A stretch of 64,000 bases of DNA from Pedobacter ureilyticus. GTDB lineage: Bacteria; Bacteroidota; Bacteroidia; Sphingobacteriales; Sphingobacteriaceae. Positions 52,457 to 60,685 of this stretch are shown one piece after another. Position numbers and translations under genes: made by a program. The notes below the pieces were generated by a model. The model saw only the letters and a list, made by a program, of their open reading frames with translations, was not told the DNA's origin and did not search any database. How positions within the stretch are numbered: position 1 is the first letter of the stretch; each line of letters opens with the position of its first letter. The stretch lies in assembly GCF_005925345.1 (NCBI RefSeq), contig NZ_SSHJ01000001.1, positions 1 through 64,000 on the forward strand. Reading direction: 5' to 3'.

Positions 52457-53899
52457 ATGAAAAAATATCAAAAATTAATAATGTTTACAATTTTGATTTC
52501 GGTCTTTTCATTACACTCATGTAAAGATTATTTCGATCAAAATGTAAATCCAAATCAGGTTAGTAATCCTTCATTGCCTTCTTTATTAAGTACTGCTACA
52601 AGTAAAGCTGGTATCAATAGCTTTAATGTGGCCAGCATAACAAACAATTTTGTACAGTATACAGCTAATCCAGTTGCTTCCGCTGCCGGAGATACTTACC
52701 AGATTGTAGATTATACTGGTACTTGGGATGCCTTATATTTTGCTATGGCAGATACGAAAGACTTAAAAACAAGCGCAATTGCGCAAGGGTCTAGTGAGTA
52801 TGTTGGTGTAGCCAATGTACTGTTAGCTTACAACTTGAGCTTAGTAACCGATTTATGGGGCGCTGCTCCCTATACTGATGCATTTAATACAAGTACATTA
52901 ACACCTAAGTATGATACTGAAGAGGAAAATTACGATGTTATAAATACGCTCTTAGATGAGGCAATAGTAGAGCTTTCCAAAACAAATGCCACACTTAAAT
53001 TAGCTGCTACCAGCGACTTAATTCATGGAGGAGATAGAGCAAAGTGGTTAAAAACTGCTTATGCTTTAAAAGCAAGAGCATTAAATAAAATCAGTAAAAA
53101 AGCAACTTATAATCCAGCTGATGTACTTGCTGCATTAAATAATTCTTATACTTCAAATGCTGATGATGCCGGGATGGCTTCATTTGTACTTAGAAATAAC
53201 TGGGCTACAGTGGCACGTAATAATGCAAGTTTGACTTTGGGTGGTTGGCTTTCAGAGCAGTTAATAGATCATTTAAATGGCACTACATACGGTGTATTTG
53301 ATCCAAGAATAAGCAAAATTACAGATCCAACATCAGTACCTAATAACCCAAGTTATCCAGCCTATATTGGCACGGTTAATGGTGCTGGCAACCGTAGTAA
53401 TCCACCAAATAACAATACTGTAAAGGATGAAAATTATATTTCAGAAAGTTCTCCATGGACAAGCGCAACAGCGCCATTGCTATTGGTTACTTATGCTGAA
53501 CTAAAGTTTATTGAAGCTGAGGCAGCTTTAGCAACAGATCCGACTCGTGCCTACAATGCTTATTTGGCAGGTATTGGTGCGAATATGGATAAGCTGCAAG
53601 TTCCAACAGTTGATAAAGCAGCTTATTTAGCTAATCCTGCTATTGCAGTTGGTGCTGCAAACTTAACAAAAGCACTAATTTTTAAAGAAAAGTATGTAGC
53701 TACTTACCTAAATCCTGAAGCTTGGAATGATGCTAGAAGAAATAACTACCAATACAAAGATTTTACTTTACCCGCAAATGCAGCATTAACAAGTTTTATA
53801 AGAAGAGTTGCTTATCCATCTGGTGAAACAACCAAAAATGGAGCAAATGTTCCGGCAGAGGTGCCTTTAAGTACCAATTTATGGTGGGATAAACCATAA
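52457..53899 (+). CDS. SusD/RagB-family surface lipoprotein (second system)
   Basis: A 480-residue lipoprotein with lipobox LHSC (Cys22) followed by KDYFDQNVNPNQ, the SusD-and-RagB-like opening. The helical TPR-like core and C-terminal KEKYVATYLNPEAWNDARRNNY segment are typical of the SusD_2-like group. It lids the SusC barrel encoded 12 bases upstream. No enzyme gene is attached, unlike the first Sus locus, so the substrate may be small or pre-digested. A strong terminator follows. Confidence 0.92.
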   Translation: MKKYQKLIMFTILISVFSLHSCKDYFDQNVNPNQVSNPSLPSLLSTATSKAGINSFNVASITNNFVQYTANPVASAAGDTYQIVDYTGTWDALYFAMADTKDLKTSAIAQGSSEYVGVANVLLAYNLSLVTDLWGAAPYTDAFNTSTLTPKYDTEEENYDVINTLLDEAIVELSKTNATLKLAATSDLIHGGDRAKWLKTAYALKARALNKISKKATYNPADVLAALNNSYTSNADDAGMASFVLRNNWATVARNNASLTLGGWLSEQLIDHLNGTTYGVFDPRISKITDPTSVPNNPSYPAYIGTVNGAGNRSNPPNNNTVKDENYISESSPWTSATAPLLLVTYAELKFIEAEAALATDPTRAYNAYLAGIGANMDKLQVPTVDKAAYLANPAIAVGAANLTKALIFKEKYVATYLNPEAWNDARRNNYQYKDFTLPANAALTSFIRRVAYPSGETTKNGANVPAEVPLSTNLWWDKP

Positions 53900-53935
53900 A
53901 CAGCAAGTTTTTTTGAGCTGTTATTTAAATTATTT

Positions 53936-53975
53936 AACCCCGTTCTAAAATATAGAATGGGGTTTATTTTTTGAA
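53936..53975 (+). terminator. Rho-independent terminator of the second susCD operon
   Basis: A 12-bp stem (53936-53947 with 53953-53964, one G-U pair), a 5-base loop and a T-rich tail. Confidence 0.9.
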
Positions 53976-54084
53976 AACAGGTCGCTTAACGAAAATAGAA
54001 TAACTCTCTGAACAGATATTGCTCACAGTTAAAAAGGTTTTTGGTAAAATTTTGCATACCTGAGAACTGATTATAGGACTCTAG

Positions 54085-55365
54085 CTACAAACTATTCCCA
54101 AAAAACAAATAAGCCAATCCAATAGCTGTACAAACACCAGCCAAATCTGCAATTAACATAGTTCCAATAGCGTAACGAGTGTTCTTAACCGATACCGAGC
54201 CAAAGTAAACTGCAATTACATAAAAAGTAGTATCGGCAGCACCTTGAAATACGCCAGATAACTTACTCGCAAAAGAATCAGGGCCATAAGCCGTCATGGT
54301 ATCTACCATCATTCCTCTGGCGCCACCTCCACTTAATGGACGTATTAAAGCGGTAGGTAAAGCCTCTACAAAACGAGTATCGGCGCCTAAAAGCGCAAAA
54401 AAGTTTTTAATTCCGAGAATAACCACGTCGAAAGTGCCGCTAGTACGTAACATACTAATGGCAACTAACATGCCTACTAAATAAGGAATAATCTTTACCG
54501 CAGTTTCGAAACCGCCCTTGGCGCCATCTACAAAGGCATCAAAAACATCTATCTTTTTATACACGCCACCCAGTAAAATAGCCAACACAATAAAGAGAAT
54601 AACACCACTACTTAATGTGCCAGAAAAAGAAGCAATATCTTTTGAGTTGAGCGTAGTAATGTACCAAACCAACATCGCAATAATTACACTTATGCTCAAG
54701 ATCCACCCTAAAATTACAGGCTGAAAAATATTGATTTTTTGCTTGAAAGAAACAATTAACATGGCTGTCATGGTACCCACAAAGGTTACAATTAAACAAG
54801 GGATAAAAATATCTGTTGGATCTGAAGCGTTTGAAGACGCTCGCAGTGCAATTACACTTACCGGAATTAAGCTTAAACCTGCTGCATGTAAACACAAGAA
54901 CATAATTTGTGAGTTACTGGCTACCGATTTATTTGGATTCAATTCTTGTAAGCTTTCCATGGCCTTTAAGCCGAAAGGAGTGGCTGCATTATCTAAGCCT
55001 AATAAGTTGGCAGAAAAGTTCATTACCATGTGGCCAGTAGCTGGATGTCCTTTGGGTACCTCTGGAAACAGTTTTGAGAAAAAAGGGCCCACGATTTTAG
55101 ATAACAAACGGATACCGCCAGCTTTTTCGGCAATGCTCATTAAACCCATAAAAAAAGCCAAAATACCAATCAGCTTTAGGCACATTTCTACTGCGTTCCA
55201 ACAGGTTTGTATTACGCCATCAACTTTGGTAAGGTTGGTTGGATCATCAGCCTTGCCAATTACCATCCAGCTAAATATCTCTGTTTGCCCCAAAAAGAAA
55301 CACTTAATTGAAGCTACCACAATAGCTACAATAATAAATGCCGACCAAATTCTACTTAATGCCAT
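54085..55365 (-). CDS. Fused SpmA-SpmB (nucleoside recognition domain) membrane protein
   Basis: A 426-residue membrane protein joining two Gate/nucleoside-recognition domains that in Bacillus are the separate spore maturation proteins SpmA and SpmB. The N-terminal half has KIVGPFFSKLFPEVPKGHPA and NLLGLDNAATPFGLKAM (SpmA); the C-terminal half has DAFVDGAKGGFETAVKIIPYLVGML and RPLSGGGARGMM with GVFQGAADTTFYVIAVYF (SpmB). Bacteroidota do not form spores, so its role differs; transport of a small molecule is a guess. Confidence 0.9.
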   Translation of the reverse strand: MALSRIWSAFIIVAIVVASIKCFFLGQTEIFSWMVIGKADDPTNLTKVDGVIQTCWNAVEMCLKLIGILAFFMGLMSIAEKAGGIRLLSKIVGPFFSKLFPEVPKGHPATGHMVMNFSANLLGLDNAATPFGLKAMESLQELNPNKSVASNSQIMFLCLHAAGLSLIPVSVIALRASSNASDPTDIFIPCLIVTFVGTMTAMLIVSFKQKINIFQPVILGWILSISVIIAMLVWYITTLNSKDIASFSGTLSSGVILFIVLAILLGGVYKKIDVFDAFVDGAKGGFETAVKIIPYLVGMLVAISMLRTSGTFDVVILGIKNFFALLGADTRFVEALPTALIRPLSGGGARGMMVDTMTAYGPDSFASKLSGVFQGAADTTFYVIAVYFGSVSVKNTRYAIGTMLIADLAGVCTAIGLAYLFFGNSL

Positions 55366-55450
55366 TTGTGTTAGTTTAGTTTTATGCGCTGAATTTAGTG
55401 TTTTTGCGGTATTTTACCACATAGACACGTAGGTTTTTTTGAATTTAGCT

Positions 55451-55511
55451 GCCACAGATACACAAATTTATTTTCCTAAGCTATTTGCGAGATTATCTGT
55501 GTATCTGTGGC
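55451..55511. repeat. Inverted repeat (family D, GCCACAGATACACA type)
   Basis: A perfect 14-bp inverted repeat, GCCACAGATACACA at 55451-55464 and its complement at 55498-55511, separated by 33 bases. It ends 9 bases from the M14 peptidase stop codon and resembles family B in composition. Confidence 0.8.
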
Positions 55512-55520
55512 AAAAGAAAT

Positions 55521-56678
55521 CTAGGTTTTCAAATAACCATCTTTAAACGCTAAAACTGTTTGCTTTTCGTTAGATAATTCGAAATCAGCTGCTTTATTAA
55601 AAATAATATTACCATTTAGTTGGCAGCCGTCGGCATCGTAAACGTCATAAGCATCACAAAAACTTAAATCGCCAATATCTTGTATGCTATAGCTTTTGTA
55701 GGTACTCTTTCCATCTGCATTAGGGCATTCATCGAAATTAATGCCAACGCTAACAGTTACACCTGCTAAAACAAGATTGTTGATTAAGATATGGAAGATT
55801 TGTTTTGTGTTTTTAGGAATTGAGAAATAATTTGTAGTAGTTTGTTTTTCGTAGCTTTTACTAGCAATAGATATCAACCCTGATAGGATAGAAGCAAAAA
55901 AATATTTTCTGATCTGCTGTTTTTCTGGATCATTTTTATAGCCACCTGCTTCTATTAAAATAGTAGAAGTTCCAGCTGCTTGAAAATTATCGCCAAAGGC
56001 TCTTGGTTCATATTCATCATCAAATAAACCAATATGCTTTGGTAGAATTTGATCCAATTTTGCAAACATATCCGCAATTACCTGCATGGCATTTTCACGA
56101 ACTTGATTGATCGAGAGCGCTTTATCAAAAGCAGGTGCTAAATAGGAGAGTGTTGCGGGTTTTAGCGAATCGGCTACGCTCCATAAGGTAGTTTGGTCGT
56201 GCAAATTGAAACCGAATTGCGGCTCAAAATCATTTCTGGCTTGCTTTAGTATTTTGCCTTCTGGAGTTGCCGTTTGCAAAAAATCTCTATTGATATCAAT
56301 CTGTTGCGCATTTCTACGTGTAAAAACTGCTGCACCATCAGGGTTAACCATTGGGATAAAAAGCAGCTGGCACTTATCCTTAATTAGTGTAGCCATATCA
56401 TTTTCCTGTTGTAGAAAATTAAACAGGTCGAAAATAGCCATGGTACCGGTAGCTTCGTCGCCGTGCATTTGGCTCCATAACATCACTTTGATCTTTCCAT
56501 TTCCCCATTTAACCGCATTGATACTTTTGCCGTTTACGGAGTTACCAAGTTGCTCAACTTTAAATTCTGAAGGTAATTGATGAATTAACGGAAGGATATC
56601 TTCGTGCTTGAAAAAACGATTAGTGAGTGTTTTTTCCTCGAAAGTTGAGTAATGGGTTAGGATGGTTTGAATGTTCAT
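55521..56678 (-). CDS. M14-family zinc carboxypeptidase
   Basis: A 385-residue M14-type peptidase. Zinc ligands are seen in QMHGDEATG (HxxE), the substrate-binding Asn/Arg in NAQQIDINRDF, the third zinc His in NLHDQTTLW, and the catalytic Glu in ILIEAGGY. No signal peptide is present, so the enzyme appears cytosolic, unusual for a degradative carboxypeptidase and more in line with peptide or muropeptide turnover. The C-terminal 120 residues form an extra domain of unknown role. Confidence 0.87.
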   Translation of the reverse strand: MNIQTILTHYSTFEEKTLTNRFFKHEDILPLIHQLPSEFKVEQLGNSVNGKSINAVKWGNGKIKVMLWSQMHGDEATGTMAIFDLFNFLQQENDMATLIKDKCQLLFIPMVNPDGAAVFTRRNAQQIDINRDFLQTATPEGKILKQARNDFEPQFGFNLHDQTTLWSVADSLKPATLSYLAPAFDKALSINQVRENAMQVIADMFAKLDQILPKHIGLFDDEYEPRAFGDNFQAAGTSTILIEAGGYKNDPEKQQIRKYFFASILSGLISIASKSYEKQTTTNYFSIPKNTKQIFHILINNLVLAGVTVSVGINFDECPNADGKSTYKSYSIQDIGDLSFCDAYDVYDADGCQLNGNIIFNKAADFELSNEKQTVLAFKDGYLKT

Positions 56679-56696
56679 TTGAAATCGAAATTAAAT

Positions 56697-56756
56697 AAAA
56701 AATCGCCATTGCTAGCAGAACAAGTAAATTTTACTTCCTTACTGGCAAAGGCGATT
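56697..56756 (-). terminator. Structured terminator downstream of the S9 peptidase
   Basis: Outer arms of 12 bases (56701-56712 with 56745-56756, one mismatch) enclose an inner palindrome at 56722-56736. On the minus strand the structure is followed by six T and an AT-rich tail. Confidence 0.75.
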
Positions 56757-56780
56757 GTAATAACAACTATTTAAATCGGC

Positions 56781-56862
56781 TTTCGTTATTTCAACTTTAG
56801 GAGAAATCTAACATTTGATAGCAATTTGCTAGATTTCTCCTCGTTCCTCGTCGAAATGACGG
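56781..56862. repeat. Palindromic intergenic repeat (family A)
   Basis: Contains AGGAGAAATCTAACA and, after a short spacer, TAGATTTCTCCTCGTTCCTC followed by the TCGAAATGACG end. It is nearly identical in its inner arms to the copy at 60529-60608; the left outer arm is degenerate. Confidence 0.8.
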
Positions 56863-56894
56863 CTAATGTATGGTTACTGCTAACTGTGAACTGA

Positions 56895-59789
56895 CTAAGG
56901 TTTTTCGTCTGTTAGTTCAAATCCCCAAGTTTTTCCTTTTTCGGTAGCAGGTACGCCACTCACCATCCAAACCGGCGCTTTAGCACCTTTCAAATAGTAA
57001 TCAAAAAATTGCTGCTCACGAATTTGGATATCTTTTCTGTTTTGACGTTGTACTAAATTATGAGCTTCATTGTTGTAATTCAACATCCAAACCGGTTTGC
57101 CTAAACGGCGTAAACCAGTAAACATTTCGATACCTTGATACCATGGCACAGCTCCATCAGCATCGTTGGCCATTACCACTACTGGAGTTTTAACTTTTGG
57201 AAAGTTAAATAAAGGAGAGTTTTGGATGTATAACTCTGGCTTTTCCCATAAAGTTGCGCCAATTCTACTCTGTGTTTTTTCGTATTGGAACTGACGGTTC
57301 ATACCGCTTTCCCAACGGATACCACCGTAGGCCGATGTCATGTTAACCACAGGAGCACCAGCCCAGGCAGCCGCGTACATATCGGTTACTGTAATGAGGT
57401 GGGCCACTTGGTAACCGCCCCAGCTTTGTCCTTGTATACCGATTTTTGTTCCATCAACCCAAGCATTTTTCTTTAAATACTCCACACCAGAATTGATAAA
57501 TTCTTCGGCAGATTTGCCTGGATAACCGATTTCGTAGCTAATATCTGGGGCAAAAACCAAATATCCATTACTTACAAAGAATGAGATATTTAAACGCGAT
57601 GGTGTAGGGGCAGGGGCTTGATAAGTGTATAGTCCATCAGAAAGTTTTTCGTAGAAATAAACAATCATTGGGTACTTTTTATTTGGATCGAAGTTTTCTG
57701 GTTTGTACAAAATTCCTTCAGATTTATAGCCTTTTGGTGTTGTCCATTTTACCAATTCGGTAGTACCCCAATTGTAGTTAGCTTGCTGTGGATTAGTGCT
57801 ACTAAGTTTGGTAGCTGTTTTAAAATCTTTAGAAATATATACATCTGGAGAATTCACGTAGCTTCCTTTGTCATAGATAAACAAATCGGCATCTTTTGCC
57901 TTCACTAAAGACGAAAACTTCGCTTTTTCCATCGTCAGTTGCTCTGGCAATTTGTTATCGTTTATTGCTTTGCGGAAAATGCCGTTTTCTTTCGTAGCAT
58001 TGTTAAAAGCATCAAAATACAATACTTCATTCTTTTTAAAGAAACGATCGTCGCTATTACCACCGGTGTTTCTAAAACCTCTCAATTGCTCTGAACCTAC
58101 ACTTATTCTTTCTACTCGTAAAGTAATATTGTTAGAACGACCAAAACCGATGGTTACATTTCTAGGAGCCGATTTACCATCTGGAGAGAAGGCCCAAACA
58201 TCGTACCTGTCGTTAATTAGTACTGACTTATCATCCTCAGTCCAGCCTGCAATACCATAACTTCTTGCATAATCTGGCACATCGTTTTCCTCATCTGCAA
58301 ATTTTACCGACATGTTATTATTTAACAGTGTAACCTTTGCAGTAGCTACCTGATAGGTGTACCAATTGCCATTTTCGTTGTTAAAATAAAGTACATACTG
58401 ACCGCCAGGCGACGCCATTGCTTGGCCATTTAAACCTTCGATTATCTTTTTTCGGCTACCGTTCTTAATGTCAACTAAGTAATAATCTCTTTTGCTTCCG
58501 CCGGTCCATTGTGTAGCAATGCGGTTACCAAAATCTGTTGAGGCCAGCACATAGCTTGCATCTCCTTCGTTCACTAAAGAAGCGTCGGGCAGTTTGGTAT
58601 CTGTTAACGGAATAATTTTCGGATCCGAACTGTACACGTCAATTACGCTCAAATAACTTCTTTTAGATTCTCTGTCAGCATTTCTCAGCTGCATGGTTTG
58701 CAAATAGTCATCTTTGTAGCCCCATATATCTAGTTTCGCATTTTCGAAATCAACTAAAGTGGTATCTTTTGGTTTTTTTTCTGGTGCAATGCCAAAAAAC
58801 AATTTAGTGCCATCTTTGCTAAAATTCAATCTTCCATCTGCACTTACTACATATTTTGTAGGTAAACCCGGAATTTCGTTATCTACCAACACTTGTGCAG
58901 TATCTAGGCTTAACGAATTGTAATAGATGCTGTAATCTTTAATTTCCTTCTTTTCAGGATCAGTTTCACCTAAGAAAGCCAAATGCTCGCTTTCATCATC
59001 AAAAGTAAAACCTTTAAAATTGCCTTTGTCTTTAACGAGGGTTTTTAAGGTCCACTTTTCTGTATTTAATAAAAATACGCCAGGCTTAGCTTCCTTGTCT
59101 TTTTTAGAGCCTGACGAGGTGAAAACCAATAGCTTTCCATCATTACTAAAAGCATATTCAGTTACATATTTGTAAGTCTTTTCTGTGCCAGTAGTTAAAT
59201 TTTTTACAATTAAATCTGTGCCTTCTTTACTTGCGCCAGGGCCGCCAGTAGGTTCGTCAGCAAAGAAATCACTATCTTTTTTTTCTGGCGCTGCCGATGA
59301 AGATCTTGTTTTCTTAGCAGTATCCAACGGCTTTTCTAAATTGTAAGCAATAATTGCCGCCCCTTTGTCTGGAAATGAAAATGATTTTACACGAGGAATT
59401 TTAGTAACGTTTAAATTGCTTAAATTCACTATCGCTAAAGTGTCTTTGGTTAACTCATCTGGCTTCTTCTTTTTAATTTTCGCTTGTCTTACATCCTTAA
59501 ATAAAGGTTTTACAGCTAAGGCAGCAAACTTGGAGTCGTTGCTGAAAGATAAGTTTGTACCTCTAGGCACTGTAAGCTTGCGGCCACTAGGCGTAAGGGT
59601 TTCCTGAAAATATAGGTTTCCATCTCCTTCTTGCAGACTAACGATGTAACTAGCCCAAAGTCCGTTGTTAGTTAGTTTTTTACTACCTACAGATTGCCAG
59701 CCATCGTAAACACTGTGGTCTAAAGGTTTTTTTTGCGCAAAAACAGCACTGCTGATGAGTACAAAAAATAAAAAGAGTTTTTTTTGCAT
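56895..59789 (-). CDS. Secreted S9-family prolyl oligopeptidase-like peptidase
   Basis: A 964-residue serine peptidase with a signal peptide (MQKKLFLFFVLISSAVFAQ). An N-terminal beta-propeller of about 600 residues (WD/Kelch-like repeats such as FAFSNDGKLLVFTS) precedes the alpha/beta-hydrolase domain. The triad is Ser in GQSWGGYQ, Asp in NDADGAVPW and His in NNEAHNL. ATG 59789 is chosen: the frame extends to 59843 only with a TTG and non-signal residues. It cleaves peptides in the periplasm; DPP-type specificity is not clear. Confidence 0.92.
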   Translation of the reverse strand: MQKKLFLFFVLISSAVFAQKKPLDHSVYDGWQSVGSKKLTNNGLWASYIVSLQEGDGNLYFQETLTPSGRKLTVPRGTNLSFSNDSKFAALAVKPLFKDVRQAKIKKKKPDELTKDTLAIVNLSNLNVTKIPRVKSFSFPDKGAAIIAYNLEKPLDTAKKTRSSSAAPEKKDSDFFADEPTGGPGASKEGTDLIVKNLTTGTEKTYKYVTEYAFSNDGKLLVFTSSGSKKDKEAKPGVFLLNTEKWTLKTLVKDKGNFKGFTFDDESEHLAFLGETDPEKKEIKDYSIYYNSLSLDTAQVLVDNEIPGLPTKYVVSADGRLNFSKDGTKLFFGIAPEKKPKDTTLVDFENAKLDIWGYKDDYLQTMQLRNADRESKRSYLSVIDVYSSDPKIIPLTDTKLPDASLVNEGDASYVLASTDFGNRIATQWTGGSKRDYYLVDIKNGSRKKIIEGLNGQAMASPGGQYVLYFNNENGNWYTYQVATAKVTLLNNNMSVKFADEENDVPDYARSYGIAGWTEDDKSVLINDRYDVWAFSPDGKSAPRNVTIGFGRSNNITLRVERISVGSEQLRGFRNTGGNSDDRFFKKNEVLYFDAFNNATKENGIFRKAINDNKLPEQLTMEKAKFSSLVKAKDADLFIYDKGSYVNSPDVYISKDFKTATKLSSTNPQQANYNWGTTELVKWTTPKGYKSEGILYKPENFDPNKKYPMIVYFYEKLSDGLYTYQAPAPTPSRLNISFFVSNGYLVFAPDISYEIGYPGKSAEEFINSGVEYLKKNAWVDGTKIGIQGQSWGGYQVAHLITVTDMYAAAWAGAPVVNMTSAYGGIRWESGMNRQFQYEKTQSRIGATLWEKPELYIQNSPLFNFPKVKTPVVVMANDADGAVPWYQGIEMFTGLRRLGKPVWMLNYNNEAHNLVQRQNRKDIQIREQQFFDYYLKGAKAPVWMVSGVPATEKGKTWGFELTDEKP

Positions 59790-59877
59790 GTTATTTTTAT
59801 AAATATGGTTAGATTGTTGGTTAAATTGTTCTAAAAATCGCAATAAAAGTGACTTAAAGCAAATGTTAAGGGAAATT

Positions 59878-60423
59878 TTACAAAGCAGATTGGTATTCGT
59901 TAGCTAACAGGGAAAAACAAATGGAATCTTCATGTCGGCCGTTTTCAAAATAATCTTCTCTCATTATTCCTTCCCTTACAAATCCATTTTTGTAGATGAG
60001 TTTTAACGATGGCTCATTCCAAGCTGCTATTAGGGCTTCCACTCTGTGCAAAGCCATTTGCTCGAAACCATATTTTAAAATTACTGGAATTGCCTCTGTC
60101 ATCAACCCCTTACGCTTATAACTATCAGATTTTAGCGAATAAAAAAGCTCGGCTCTGCTATGTTTCTTGTTCCAAGTATGGAAACCACATTCGCCAATAA
60201 TTTGCGTACTTTCTTTTTCTATCAAAAAGAAATATAGGAAGGAGATTTGGTAGGTTTCCATGCCGTTTTCGAACATATTTTGATATCTATCAAAACCAGT
60301 TTCATCAATTTCTAATATGCTTATGATTTCTGCTTTTGTGTGGCTTTCAAAAAGATGATTAATATACTTTGGCGTAACGGCTTTTAGGTAAAGGCGTTTT
60401 GTTTCTAGTCGGATATCGCTCAT
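59878..60423 (-). CDS. GNAT-family acetyltransferase (RimJ/RimL type)
   Basis: A 181-residue GNAT acetyltransferase. The N-terminal ETKRLYLKAVTPKYINHLF, the acetyl-CoA loop region SDSYKRKGLMTEAIPVILKYGFEQM and the C-terminal NGFVREGIMREDYFENGRHEDSICFSLL are the RimJ/RimL pattern. Relatives acetylate ribosomal protein N-termini or small amines; the target here is unknown. Confidence 0.9.
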   Translation of the reverse strand: MSDIRLETKRLYLKAVTPKYINHLFESHTKAEIISILEIDETGFDRYQNMFENGMETYQISFLYFFLIEKESTQIIGECGFHTWNKKHSRAELFYSLKSDSYKRKGLMTEAIPVILKYGFEQMALHRVEALIAAWNEPSLKLIYKNGFVREGIMREDYFENGRHEDSICFSLLANEYQSAL

Positions 60424-60528
60424 TTGAGTACTAAATAATTGAGATGAAAATAAAGATTTTTAGTTGTTAGCCACGTATGCGCAGCTTTTTTCTTGATGAC
60501 ACATTTTTTTTGGTTGTAGTAATATCTT

Positions 60529-60608
60529 GCGTCATTTCGACGACAGGAGAAATCTAACACAAAAATTAGATTATACTAGATTTCTCCTCGTGCCTCGTCG
60601 AAATGACG
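60529..60608. repeat. Palindromic intergenic repeat (family A, best copy)
   Basis: The best-preserved copy: CGTCATTTCGACGA at 60530-60543 pairs with CGTCGAAATGACG at 60596-60608, with inner arms GGAGAAATCTA and TAGATTTCTCC. It is the most complete palindrome of the family in this window. Confidence 0.85.
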
Positions 60609-60633
60609 ATGAAATGTACATTGTTTCTGTAAA

Positions 60634-60658
60634 CAAAAAAATCCCGCGTTTGCGGGAT
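60634..60658 (-). terminator. Terminator downstream of yidC
   Basis: ATCCCGC at 60641-60647 pairs with GCGGGAT at 60652-60658 around a 4-base loop. On the minus strand a run of T follows. Confidence 0.9.
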
Positions 60659-60685
60659 CTATTATTGTTTTGTTGTGATTTGTTT

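Noticed and set aside
54731..55432. A 233-codon open frame on the plus strand
   Set aside because: It is antisense to most of the SpmA-SpmB gene, whose protein has clear family motifs; the antisense product has no recognisable domain and is a mirror of the real codon pattern.
59790..59843. N-terminal extension of the S9 peptidase
   Set aside because: It begins with TTG and would bury the signal peptide 18 residues inside the protein.
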